Origin: Altica lythri
Taxonomy: Eukaryota; Arthropoda; Insecta; Coleoptera; Chrysomelidae
DNA length: 64,000 nucleotides
Reading direction: 5' to 3'
Assembly: GCA_964028335.1 (NCBI GenBank)
Contig: OZ034808.1
Location: forward strand, 34,091,379 to 34,155,378
Within the stretch, counting starts at the first letter, position 1; each line of letters begins with the position of its first letter. A model generated the notes under the pieces. That model searched no databases. It was not told the origin of the DNA and worked only from the letters and a program-made list of their open reading frames with translations. Below are positions 53,620-63,698 of the stretch, one piece after another. A program made the position numbers and the translations under genes.

Positions 53620-53995
53620 TCCCCTGAGATTCTTAGGACTGAGGTAATTCATGCAATTTCGATAGCTAAAGATTGAAAGGCTCCCGGCCCAGACAGGATC
53701 TCCATAGATATTCTTAAACTTATAGAAGAAGAGAACCTAAACCATGTCCCAAAATTATTTAACATCATATACAACACCGGAAAATCCCAGCGAATTGGTT
53801 GAGATCAACTTTTGTAACAATCCCTCAGAAATCTTGACCCAAGACTGTATGTAGGCTCATAAGCCTAATGAGTCATTTGCTGAAAACCTTACTTCGGATT
53901 ATACACGCTATTAGATCCTAGCGGCTAGACTAAGGATAAAATGTGAGCTCGAACTAGACGATGCCTTTGGAACACGAAAAAAATTAATACATATT
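53620..53995 (+). pseudogene. LINE reverse-transcriptase N-terminal fragment
   Basis: Frames on the + strand give KAPGPDRISIDILKLIEEEN, NHVPKLFNIIYNTGK and, after a shift, LDDAFGTRKKLIHIWQLYQF. This is the start of a LINE reverse transcriptase. It is cut at about 54010 by the Helitron. Confidence 0.65.
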
Positions 53996-54015
53996 TGGCA
54001 ATTATATCAATTTTA

Positions 54016-55123
54016 TCTATATATATAAAAAAGGATGTGTTTTTATGTACGAAATCGATGAACTCAAAAACTACTGGACCGATTAGTATGAAAATTGGTA
54101 TATATATGTATTTTTCCACGGAGAAGGTTTATATGATATGCTCATTGATACCACTCGCCACCAGGTGGCGCTGCAAAGTAGCAACTTCTGCCCCGTTCAA
54201 CCGATTGTCATGAAAAGTGGTACGTATATGTATTTTTTCACGGAGAAAACGAATATGCTATGCTCATTGATGCCACTCGCCACCAGGTGGCGCTGCAGAG
54301 TAGCAACTTCTACCCTGTTCAACCGATTGTCATAAAAATTGGTATGTATATGTATTTTTTCACGGAGAAAACGAATATGCTATGCACATTAATGCCACTC
54401 GCCACCAGGTGGCGCTGTAGAGTAGCAACTTCTGCCCCGTTCAACCGATTGCCATGAAAATTGATAAGTATATGTATTTTTTAACGGAGAAGGTTTATAT
54501 GTTATGCTCATTGATGCCACTCGCCACCAGGTGGGGCTGCAGAGTAGCAACTTCTGTCCCGTTCAACCAATTGTCATGAAAATTGGTATGTATATGTATT
54601 TTTCCAAGGAGAAGGTTTGCATAATATGCTCATTGATGCCACTCGCCACTGGGTGGCGCTGCAGAGTAGCAACTTCTGCCCCGTTCAACCGATTGTCATG
54701 AAAATTGGTATACATATGTATTTTTCCATAAAGAAGGTTTGAGGTGGAAAATCAGTAGGATGCTGTATTTTTAATGGTTAATATGAATATGATTTTCGTA
54801 TTAATGGAAGTTACCACCAGATGGCGCTTCCATTAAACGAGCAACCACTACTTATTTGATTACTTTAATCACGCCACCGTAAGGTGGCGCCGTTAATATC
54901 ACATATATTTAAACAAGAAATAAATTCTTACTCAATTAAGTATTGTGATGCATCTAATATATTTTATCAATAAACTACAAAATATAACAAAAAAAAATAG
55001 TATAAACCTGATAACTAACGAGAAAATCTGATGAAAACGATAAAATCAAAATAAATTGAAAAAACAAAAAATGGAAGAATGACATAAATGATTTGCGGTA
55101 CGAAGTCCGCCGGGTTAGCTAGT
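54016..55123 (+). mobile_element. Non-autonomous Helitron with 122-bp tandem repeats
   Basis: The 5' end TCTATATATATAAAAAAGGA and the 3' end GCGGTACGAAGTCCGC (a stem) followed by CGGGTTAGCTAGT fit insect Helitrons, which begin TC and end CTAGT or CTRR after a short hairpin. 54100-54730 holds about five units of 122 bp, each with CGCCACCAGGTGGCGCTGCA and GCAACTTCTGCCCCGTTCAA. Short repeated frames of 65 codons are shadows of the units. No Rep/helicase gene is present. Confidence 0.8.
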
Positions 55124-55858
55124 TTAATATAAAAATACGTATTTTGTTATTATCACAATTAAGACTTTTATGTATTATTATAACGATCAAGAATTATTAT
55201 TATAATTATTAAAATTGAAGTAAAAAATTTAAACAATAGTTTAAAAAAAAATTATTCGAACCAATAGTCATCCGATATAGACATCAAGAGCACTGCTCTT
55301 TCTTTAATATTTGAAGTTCTTTACACAATTTGTCTTGGATGCTTACATTTATGATTTTTTAAATAAAAAGCATAAAACTTAACGGTGTCTTTTAAGAAAG
55401 AAACTAAAGCGATAAGATAAGTGTCTTTTCTGTTTTGGAAAATTTTTTTATGTAGTGTTTTGTTAGAGCTTGCGAAAAAAATCATGTTATTCACCACGTG
55501 CTTTTTTTTCGAAGTTATTTTTTAATTAATTTTGTTTGCTTATAGGGAAATGTTTTTTTCTACGACTGCTATAGAATATAGCTCTATTCTCACATTTTCC
55601 GTTGCTACAATGTTAGACTTTTCCAAAGCCGTGGGATAAGTGAATCTATCCCACGACTTTAATCATTTATCCCACGATATGTACATTTAAATGGAGAATT
55701 GACATTTTTTTAGTCATAACATAGGTGGCTTTCAGTCTATGTTCTTGAGTTTTCTGTTTTCTGTCATAAACGTCAAAGCTTTTATAAATTCTAATTTGTT
55801 TTTTGATTAAGCTACCAAAAATAGGATATAAATTTATAAATTTTATTAAATTTGTTAT
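55124..55858. other. AT-rich spacer with a small hairpin
   Basis: 55629-55678 contains CCGTGGGATAAGTGAATCTA followed by TCCCACG and later TTTATCCCACGATATG, a short inverted repeat upstream of the Crypton-like exon. Otherwise nothing seen. Confidence 0.4.
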
Positions 55859-56275
55859 TATGAATATAGATGAAAGTGATTATGATAGTATCCCGCCAGA
55901 AATTATCGAAAAAGTGGCAAATGACACTCTGGACTTATAACCAGTAACTTCCAGAAAGAAATATGAAGTAGCTTACGATAAGTTTATAGATTGGAAGAAA
56001 AATTGTAAAGTGAATTCCCTTTCTGGAACGTTCTATTATAGTTTATTTTGAGCATTTATCTAAAACTTTAAAGGCTTCTATAATACTCGATGTTAAGAAG
56101 TGCCTACAATGAATATAAAAAATAACATTGATATTTCTAAATATGCGAAATTGTGATGTTATTTAAAAAGAAAATCGAAACAATACTTTTCTAAAGTTTG
56201 TAAAATATTATCAGCGGAAAAGCTCCAAAAATTTTTAAACGGGGCTCCGGATAAAATATACTTATAAGAAAAGGT
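55859..56275 (+). pseudogene. Crypton-like tyrosine recombinase N-terminal exon, broken
   Basis: From an ATG at 55859 the frame reads ESDYDSIPPEIIEKVANDTL, then a stop at 55938. After it, RKKYEVAYDKFIDWKKNCKV matches the SAM-like core-binding domain that precedes tyrosine recombinases of insect Crypton elements. Later pieces (ILSAEKLQKFLNGAPDKIYL) are in shifted frames. It ends near GAAAAGGTAAGT, a donor-like site. The family assignment is from recall. Confidence 0.55.
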
Positions 56276-56365
56276 AAGTTTTCGTTAAAAGCATCCAACA
56301 ATATCAAAATATTTTATTATTAAATTTGACGGTGAGTACATAAACGTATTTTTAGTTGCAGTAGT

Positions 56366-56514
56366 AGAAAAAGTATAGTGTGCAACACGTGGGAAAAGCA
56401 CTTTTCTTACTCGTGTGTTGCGGCACTCGCCTTTCAGGCTCGTGCCACAACTTTCACACTCGTAAGAAAAGTTCGACTTTTCCCACTTGTTTCACAATAT
56501 ACTATTTTCTACGG
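56366..56514. repeat. Hairpin insertion (ATAGTATATTGTG-end family), type 4
   Basis: Flanked by GTAGAAAAAGTATAGTGTG and CACAATATACTATTTTCTAC. The inner arms pair CGTGGGAAAAGCACTTTTCT with AGAAAAGTTCGACTTTTCCC. The centre has GGCACTCGCC and GGCTCGTGCC. Confidence 0.8.
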
Positions 56515-56777
56515 TTATTATACAAATGTATCATTTTTTGACAGTAATCTCTAAAGAAATAGGGTACGTTGTTATATCTAATAAAGAAATATCTCATTTC
56601 TTTATCTGATAACACAAAATGTTCATTTCTTTATTGTTTTAACTTAATCAAGTATACTGAGATAATTATGAATTCATATATTTGACTAACAGTACAGATT
56701 GACAGTAATAAAATAGTGACAGGTACAACAGATAGTTTTTAATACATTATTTAAATTAGATTGTTATTTAAGTAAAA

Positions 56778-56995
56778 ATGTTAAGTAGTGATAAAAATGA
56801 ATTAGTATTAACTCCCCCTGAAATAAGAGAAGCGGCAAACGAAGCTTGTCAGAATTTGATTCCTGAAATTTCAAAACATAAGTACCAGAATGCATATGAA
56901 AGTTTCGTGACCTGGCAAAAGAAAAAGGCAACAAATTCCGTTTCAGAAACTGTGCTTTTAGCTTATTTTTCTGAATTAACAAATAAATTTAAGGT
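56778..56995 (+). CDS. Crypton-like recombinase N-terminal exon, second copy, intact
   Basis: An open frame of 72 codons from ATG to a donor-like AAG/GTATGG. It reads LTPPEIREAANEACQNLIPE, then HKYQNAYESFVTWQKKKATN and SETVLLAYFSELTNKFK. It aligns with the broken copy 900 bases upstream (PPEI...K-Y-x-x-A-Y-x-x-F-x-x-W-K-K). No catalytic domain follows within the window, so it is a partial gene. Confidence 0.5.
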
Positions 56996-57124
56996 ATGGT
57001 AACTGTAAATATTGTAAATAATAGTTAATTTTACTTAAATATTATAACTTATATCGTTATGTTTTGTTTTGTATTTGATTTATTTTTGAATTATTGTATT
57101 ATTATGTGGTATAACCGTAGAAAA

Positions 57125-57260
57125 AGTATAGTGTTTGACTCGCAAGGAATAACTCATTTCCCACTCGTACGATTTGCAGCATTCGCCTGCGGCTCTTGCT
57201 GCAAACATCGTACTCGTGGGAAATGAGTATCATTCCTTGCTCGTAAAACAATATACTATT
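57125..57260. repeat. Hairpin insertion (ATAGTATATTGTG-end family), type 5
   Basis: Ends AAGTATAGTGTTTGACTCGC and TCGTAAAACAATATACTATT. Arms pair ATTTCCCACTCGTACGAT with ATCGTACTCGTGGGAAAT; the centre is GCATTCGCCTGCGGCTCTTG-like. It abuts the Nopp140-like sequence directly. Confidence 0.8.
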
Positions 57261-57510
57261 AAAGGAGAGCCTTCTATTAATGAAATAATATCTCATTATT
57301 TAAAAGCTGGACCTAAGGCTAAACAAATTAAAATAGAAGTAGAAGATTCTTCCGATGATTCTGCGGAAGAAACTTAAAAACCTGGTTTAAAACCAGTTCA
57401 GAAACTATACCATAAAGCACCTCAGAAAGCAGCTGTGAAAATTCAAGAAGATAGTTCTGATAGCTCTTCAGAAGAGGACGAGGCTCCTAAAAAAACAAAC
57501 TCCGGCTAAA
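57261..57510 (+). pseudogene. Nopp140-like fragment
   Basis: Reads EPSINEIISHYLKAGPKAKQ, then VEDSSDDSAEE and a stop at 57375. The same frame continues with KPGLKPVQKLYHKAPQKAAV and EDSSDSSSEEDEAPKKT before another stop. Alternating acidic serine runs and basic PKK/KAP segments are typical of the nucleolar phosphoprotein Nopp140. There are no introns, and the hairpin cuts its 5' end, so a decayed retrocopy or captured exon is likely. Confidence 0.5.
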
Positions 57511-57639
57511 TTGTGTGGTTAGCCATTTCAAATATAAAAAGAACTTTAAATAGTTCAAATAATAATTCTTACACATATTTATAGCATATATTAAATCTGT
57601 GATATATACCTACCCTAAGTACGTTAGGGATTGAGTGGC

Positions 57640-58870
57640 TAAAATACATTTATCTTTATTCAATGTTAATCCTTCTGCTTGGATACGTTTTAATACTTCT
57701 TCTAGAATATAATTGTGATCCTCTAAAGTATAGGAGCGTGGATTAGTATGTCATCTATGTGACTAATTAGCCCTTTGATGTTAGAAAGAATTTTGTTTAA
57801 TAGAGTAGAAAAATATTCGGGTGCACAGTTGATTCCTCTTTTAAAGAAGTACCTACCGAAGGGAGTTACAAAAGTGGTAAGAAGTTGCTGAGACTTTTTA
57901 TTAAGTCTGATTTGGTAAAACCCAGAGTTTATATCTAATTTAGTGAAATAATTAGATCCTTTTATTTGTGCTAAAATTGTCTCAACCTTTCCTATTGGAT
58001 AATGGGAACATTTACAGCATTAGGTATTTAATTTAGTATAATCGACGCATACTCATACTTTGGAATTTTTTTGTACTGCCACAATGGGGCTTACCCAATC
58101 CGTTATCTGCTCAATTATATTTAGTTGTAGTAGAGCCTACCAATCTCCTCTTTGAGGGGTTTCAATAAAGGGATTGGCACTGTACGTGGTAAAAGTAAAG
58201 CTCCTTCCACGAGTTTGATACTTATCTCCGTTTTAAAGGTGCCGATATCTTCAAATAATTTTGGATTTTTTTTATAACTTTTTCTTTAATGCTCTCTGCT
58301 GACATTTGAAACGGAAGAATATTAACAACATGGGAAATAATTTTAAATTTCATTATAGCTGCCCTACCTAACATGGTTTTTGTTCAATTTTCTATAATAT
58401 AAATGTCTGTATCGAAGTTCCTATTTTGAAAACTAATTTTTGAAGGTAGAACACCCAACACATTCAGTTTTTTAACTGCTGGACCCGCAACTATTTTATT
58501 AGAAATTTGCAAGGTTTTCAAGATCTTATCATTAAGCACGTTTTTTGGCAAATATCAGCACCGGAGATCAACTCGAAATTCTATTTTCTCATTGATTCCG
58601 TTAACAGTAACCACCCAATCCTTACAATCTATGTATGTAGATGATTTGCTCCTAAAAAATTACAATCTAAGTTGGAAACAACTGAGTTAGACCCCTCCAG
58701 TGAATTATTTTCATTATTAATTTGCATAGACCTTATCCTATAAGTACTGCTGCCTACTTTGGCCCAATGTCCTGGTTTCTCACATTTTCTAGATTTTGAC
58801 TTTGCTGCTGGGCATAGATCTCTGGAATGATATCGTAGACCGCAGAAGCCGCATATTTTCTCTCTTCTGA
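57640..58870 (-). pseudogene. Ty3/Gypsy gag-pol remnant
   Basis: On the minus strand, in order: 58870-58750 has CGFCGLRYHSRDLCPA and CEKPGHWAK, two zinc-knuckle-like CCHC motifs; 58560-58490 has ISGADICQKT, perhaps from the protease; 58110-57900 has EWVSPIVAVQK and SNYFTKLDINSGFYQIRLN; 57860-57760 has GINCAPEYFSTLLNKILSN and HIDDILIHAP, the reverse-transcriptase core with H-I-D-D. Many stops and frameshifts are present. Confidence 0.8.
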
Positions 58871-58969
58871 AATAGGAATAGTAGGTACCTAATCATTATT
58901 TGAAGCAGGATTCAACTCTTAACGACGTAAATTTTTTTTAGTTAGTAAGTTTTCTTTCAAACAGTATTT

Positions 58970-59427
58970 ACCCGCTCCACAGAGACAATATAATATAAAT
59001 ACTGTATGTTAGAGGTATTGCAAATGCAAATGATGGTATTACAAAAATTACACCAGTTCAAAGTATAGATGCATATAATTCAGAGAATGTAGGATCAAGT
59101 GCTTTATTTAGATATTCAATTAATGGAGTAAAAGTATTTACTATGCATGACTCTCCAAATTCATTACAACGAAATGTTCCATTAATTATAATATGGTGTG
59201 GAATTGTACCAACTCCAGCATTAAATCCTTCGATAGCGTAAAATTTCAAAACACAGCAATTTATTTTTCAGTGGATTGTGAATTAAATGTTGAATTTAAT
59301 ACAGATAGTATATATAATTATAATGATGGTTTTCCTTGTGACAGATGGATATATTGGTTTTCCTGGAAGATCAAATGTTAATCATAGTGAATTTGATCCT
59401 TTAGGTTTAATTGCTTATGGTACATAA
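58970..59427 (+). pseudogene. Endogenous densovirus-like capsid (VP) C-terminal region
   Basis: A + strand frame from about 59008 to the stop at 59239 shows ITPVQSIDAYNSENVGSS, SINGVKVFTMHDS and IIIWCGIVPTPALNPS. Similarity goes on in a second frame (59240 to about 59340) and a third (about 59340 to the stop at 59425). These motifs look like the C-terminal part of densovirus capsid proteins. At least two frameshifts break it, and the N-terminal part is missing. It points toward the NS sequence on the other strand, as in ambisense densoviruses. Confidence 0.7.
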
Positions 59428-59479
59428 TAAAACACAAATAATTTGTATTACAATATATTATAATGCTTAAATAAATTAT

Positions 59480-60376
59480 AAAATGTACAGGGATGAATTT
59501 TTTTTTTAAGTCCTTCAGATATGTTGCTTGTTGGAAGTGATATGTAATCACTCTATGATGAAATGCTTCATTATTAGGTAACCAAGGTTTGTTCGTTAAT
59601 ATAATAATGAGTGTACGATTTAAACATACATCATTTTGATATTTAACTTTTGCGTTAACGTTATCTTCTCCAAAAAGCATCTTTAAGGTTCTGTATTAGG
59701 CTCATTCCATAAATTTATACGTCTATTAGTTGCTTCCATTAACGGAAAATTGGAATATTTATTAAAATTTCCAATTTGTCCAAAGTTAAAAAAAATGAAT
59801 AACTGAATCAAAAAAAAAGTTTTTACCAGAACTTGGTGGACCAATTATTTGAAAAGCATTAACTTTTGGTAATTTCTTATCTAAAATATTATATAAATCT
59901 GTTTAAAATTGTAATACATTTTCTTCTTCTCCTAATTAAAAATACAAAAAAGAATTTCCTCTATTAAAACTTTCATCTTCTGAAAGTTCTGAATAATAAA
60001 AATCAGTAACAGTAGTATTAAAAGCAGCAAACATAGGTGAACTATACTCGATAAAGTGATACATTTCTTCTATACTAAGATTATTTAAAAAATGATTATA
60101 TACTGGAATAACCGACTTAACTAAATCATCACCTTCATTTAAAAAATTATATTTCGAAGACATCCACACAGAACTCCCTACGACATCTAATACGGGGCTT
60201 GTCGGAAATTGCTTAAGCCATTCGAGTAACTCTTCTTCTTCACTTTCTTTTTTACGTTTGGGTGCTCGGCTATCCGTTTGACTGCATGATGGATTACTTT
60301 TTCGAGCAGTATGTGTAATGGATCCACTTTTGTTGCAGTCAGGAAATTCAATTTCATCATCGCAGTCCTCCACCAT
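59480..60376 (-). pseudogene. Endogenous densovirus-like NS1 (SF3 helicase) region
   Basis: On the minus strand, 60376-59936 is an open 146-codon frame rich in acidic and basic residues. 59845-59822 encodes GPPSSGKN, a Walker A motif. Further on come FPLMEATNRRINLWNEPN, a Walker B-like region, and, in another frame from 59680, TLIIILTNKPWLPN and FHHRVITYHFQQATYLKDL. This order is that of the parvovirus NS1 helicase. Stops or frameshifts at about 59935, 59810 and 59690 break it. Its 3' end lies next to the 3' end of the VP-like sequence. Confidence 0.8.
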
Positions 60377-60792
60377 TGGAATTTGTTTAATTCACAATAT
60401 TATCTCTGCTGCTCCATTAATATAGGCAACTCATTATAAAATACACACTACAGCAAAGTTTCTTAAATTCCTTTGTTGAATATACCTCTACCCTCCATAG
60501 TTGAATCAGAGGTTGAATATAAAATTATAAAACAGGTTTTATGTTTTATATAAAAGCACGCTGACGGGACGGGGGATAGTCAAACTTTAAAATATTGACA
60601 ATCTAATAAAAAATAAAACCCAAGGATACAACATTCACAATACAGGGCATTTTTATAAAATAGTATCGAAATAATATTGAAAAGACAATTTTTAAAAGTA
60701 ACGTTATATTCTAAAATAGTATACTAATTATCTTTTATTGAAACTCATTTGTTTTAATTAATACTTTCATTTTATTTTATATTTATAATATA
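60377..60792. other. AT-rich sequence between viral insertion and transposon
   Basis: No recognisable coding content. It may hold further decayed viral sequence upstream of the NS-like frame. Confidence 0.35.
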
Positions 60793-63246
60793 TAGTTGAT
60801 TCAAATAGAAGTGTCATCAAGTGGGCTGGGTACGTGTGAGATCATCTTTAACTTTATTACTAGATTCAATGGAAACAGAACTTTAGTTAGGGAATTATAT
60901 GTCATTGCCATGTGTCAAAAGTTTTAAGTTATATTGAGGTTATTTCTGATGTGATCGAAAAAAAGTAAATATTACGCTTGAAAGTAGTATCTACGATCCC
61001 TTTAAACTGTGCATATTAATACTTAATCAGTTTTATAAATCAATCTAACCCGTAATCTTATACGAGTACTTATAATTTAAATTTTGGTGATCTAAAACAC
61101 TCTAACAATGTATTTATCCATGTGTAAACAACCAAGGAATCTTTTATATCTGTACTAATTAAAGAATCATGAAATTAAAATCTACTATTATTGTGTTTAT
61201 CTTGAAACCTTAGTAAACGATTATTCAAGATTTCTCTCATAGGATTTTTTGAAAATTTTGAAAAATATCTTGAAACCTCTTTGAACAAAAGGAATACTTG
61301 GCAAATATTTAAATCAAGCAAAATATTATAAATAATTCTTTATTAAAACATTTCATTATAAATGCAGCTGAAAACTTTGTATTTTTACAAATTCCCTTTA
61401 GAAGAGTATATTGAACCAGCATGTTATGACTTATTTTGTTAAAAAAATATCCGAAAATATTTTTTAATCAACCATCAAAATAATTTCTTCACTAGTTGAG
61501 TCTGTCTCGTAGTCACTTTCACAAATATCTTCATTTTCGGATTCTGACTCAGATGAATCAGAATTCAAATTTATAATAAAAGGTGGCACATCGTCCACAC
61601 TTTTTACACCCATGAATTTCTGCCAATCGATTTTAATTTCTTCTTCGGCATGGCTTATGAAGTTTTTCCACTTATCTTCTGAGCACTGGTAAATTGCTGC
61701 TTTCCATATGGACATCACTCTATCTTTTGATGATAACTGAGCAGAAATGTGTTTGTTATAAAAAGTTTTACAATCTGCCCATGCTAATTCGATTGGATTG
61801 TATTGACAATTATATGGTGGTAATCTTAATACTTCGTGGCCCTCTGCTTTGAGTATCTCGTCTATTTCATATTTTATATTGATCTGTTCCAATCGAGGTT
61901 TTATACTTTCCCAGAGTTGCAATTTGGTACTATTGCTATCAAAAGGTAAATTGTGACAAGTCATCCAACGAATTAACTCTTCCTTTTTGCTAGATAAACT
62001 TGGTGGTTTTTGAACCTTCATTGAATGATACGGAGCATTATCCATTACCACAACGCATTTACTATTTAAAGAATGCAATGCAGGAATAAGTTGTTGAGTT
62101 ACCCATTTTTTAAAAATATCTCCATTCATAGTTTTGTGATAATCTCTATCATTTATTTTACTGTCTAAAATTAAATCACAACCAATCAGAAACCCGCGTT
62201 GACACCCAGCATTTACTATAGTATATCGTTTTCCTTCATTTTTAAAAACAGAGGGTAACCCTTTTGATGTAGACTCTAAACACCATTGACGGATTTGATT
62301 TCCATTTTGATACACCCAAGTTTCATCCAAATAAACGAACATTAAATTTCCCTTTTCATATTCCTTTAAATAATGCAAATATTCCCAGCAAAACTTAATT
62401 CTAGCAGTAATAATTTGAGGCCTTTCTATCAGAACTTTTCTTCTATCAACTTTTTTGAATCTGTATCCAATAGATTTAATTACATTAAATAAAGTGGTTT
62501 TAGAATAAGGGAAATCCAAATTTTCTTTTACATGTTCAAATATAGTTTGAATCGTAAAATGTTCGTTTTTCTTTATTTTTGAAAAAATTAAACTATTTAA
62601 CAGTTCCTTAAAACCATATCCAACATCGGCAACAGTTTGCTTATATTTTTTAAGTTGCAATGGTTTTCCTAAGCGTTTTCGGTTCAAAATACGTTGCACT
62701 GTGCGAGTAGAAACCTGAAATATTTTTAATAAAGTAATAACATTAATGACATTAGAAAAAAAACTTACTTGGAAAACTAATGCTACTCTTGCTAAACTAG
62801 CATTAACATCCTGAGAATCTTTAAAAAATTCATTATAACATCGACAGATTGCTTCAGATTCCCTCTCTGTTAGATTGCTTTGCGGATTCATTATTTAAAG
62901 ATATAAATAACCTTAAAACAACGTATTTATGAAAACATGTATGATTAAACGATTAATTATTTATACTTACGTAAAAACGGCAAATGCTTGTATAAGTTAG
63001 CTCTGAAAAGAACTTTTTTGATATATGAACAAGAACAATAAATGAAACAAAGCAAAATTGTAATAATTATAACACAAGACCAAAACACCAAGCGAAATAT
63101 TTAGACGTGACAGCCAAATAGACAGATCGCGATCTGATCACAGGCTGGCTAATATTGCGATTCAAATTTCACTAAACGCGGGTGCTGCCACTACAAATTT
63201 GAATTTTCCAGAGACTACTTGATGACACTTCTATTTGAATCAACTA
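60793..63246 (-). mobile_element. Complete DD83E Tc1/mariner-superfamily transposon
   Basis: Perfect 30-bp terminal inverted repeats: 60793-60822 begins TAGTTGATTCAAATAGAAGT, and 63217-63246 ends ACTTCTATTTGAATCAACTA. Both are flanked by TA (60791-60792 and 63247-63248). The element is 2454 bp, and its only long frame is the intact transposase on the minus strand. Perfect TIRs and an unbroken gene suggest recent activity. It sits about 0.2 kb upstream of RACK1 and directs its transcription away from it. Confidence 0.9.
61464..62891 (-). CDS. DDE transposase, DD83E type (Sailor-like), with probable in-frame intron
   Basis: 475 codons if unspliced. An N-terminal helix-turn-helix (about residues 8-75, with VSTRTVQRILNRKR) is followed by a second DNA-binding region with FPYSKTTLFNVIKSIGYRFK. 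The DDE domain has D189 (FVYLDETWVYQN), D284 (VVMDNAPYHS) and E368 (YNPIELAWAD), with 83 residues between the last two. The extra segment there holds a SAP-like KKEELIRWMTCHNLPF. The C-terminus is acidic (SDSSESESENED). 62715-62768 has GTAAGT and TTTCAG borders, 54 nt, phase 0, no stop; removing it gives 457 residues. By spacing it fits the DD82E/Sailor group I recall. Confidence 0.88.
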   Translation of the reverse strand: MNPQSNLTERESEAICRCYNEFFKDSQDVNASLARVALVFQVSFFSNVINVITLLKIFQVSTRTVQRILNRKRLGKPLQLKKYKQTVADVGYGFKELLNSLIFSKIKKNEHFTIQTIFEHVKENLDFPYSKTTLFNVIKSIGYRFKKVDRRKVLIERPQIITARIKFCWEYLHYLKEYEKGNLMFVYLDETWVYQNGNQIRQWCLESTSKGLPSVFKNEGKRYTIVNAGCQRGFLIGCDLILDSKINDRDYHKTMNGDIFKKWVTQQLIPALHSLNSKCVVVMDNAPYHSMKVQKPPSLSSKKEELIRWMTCHNLPFDSNSTKLQLWESIKPRLEQINIKYEIDEILKAEGHEVLRLPPYNCQYNPIELAWADCKTFYNKHISAQLSSKDRVMSIWKAAIYQCSEDKWKNFISHAEEEIKIDWQKFMGVKSVDDVPPFIINLNSDSSESESENEDICESDYETDSTSEEIILMVD

Positions 63247-63362
63247 TATTTGGATTAATGAGATATTAGTTTATTTCTAGTCAAGCAGTTGGTACACATG
63301 TTGAAATTCCCCCTCTTGTCACGTTACCTTTTGTCAATGTCAACTGCATTAAATATTTAATA

Positions 63363-63430
63363 TTTCTTTTTCTGCTCGGTTGTGTAAGAAGGAAGTTGTG
63401 TGTGGATAGTAGTTACAATAAAATAACGAA
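63363..63430 (+). promoter_or_regulatory. RACK1 5' leader with TOP-like start
   Basis: Just before the RACK1 start codon, TTTCTTTTTCTGCTCGG gives a C flanked by a pyrimidine run, resembling the 5' terminal oligopyrimidine start of ribosomal-protein-type mRNAs, to which RACK1 belongs. The exact cap site is not shown by sequence alone. Confidence 0.4.
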
Positions 63431-63539
63431 ATGACTGAAACTTTACAACTTAAAGGAACCCTTTTGGGGCACAATGGATGGGTAACACAAATTGCCACCA
63501 ATCCTAAATACCCTGATATGATTTTATCGTCGTCAAGAG
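63431..63539 (+). CDS. RACK1: RACK1 exon 1
   Basis: Starts MTETLQLKGTLLGHNGWVTQ, the highly conserved N-terminus of the receptor for activated C kinase 1, a seven-blade WD-repeat protein of the 40S ribosome. Blade 1 begins with GH at residues 14-15. The donor AGAG/GTAATT leaves one base (phase 1). The ATG follows a short leader. Confidence 0.95.
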
Positions 63540-63698
63540 GTAATTTTTAACAAATTTATAGTAATAGTAGCATTTTCATTATCAAGTTAAGCCAACAAAA
63601 TCTGTGTAATCCATAAATATTTAACGTTTTTTAACTTATTTATTATTAATTCATATCTTTAGCATATAGGATTAAATCATATTTTTGATTTATTTCAG

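Noticed and set aside
54138..54701. Four similar + strand frames of 65 codons, looking like a tandem gene family
   Set aside because: They are the same frame of the 122-bp Helitron minisatellite unit; frames end wherever a unit mutates, and there is no start context or conservation beyond the DNA repeat.
54100..54730. Regularly spaced repeats that might suggest a CRISPR array
   Set aside because: The units are 122 bp, contiguous and alike throughout, with no unique spacers, and the organism is a eukaryote.
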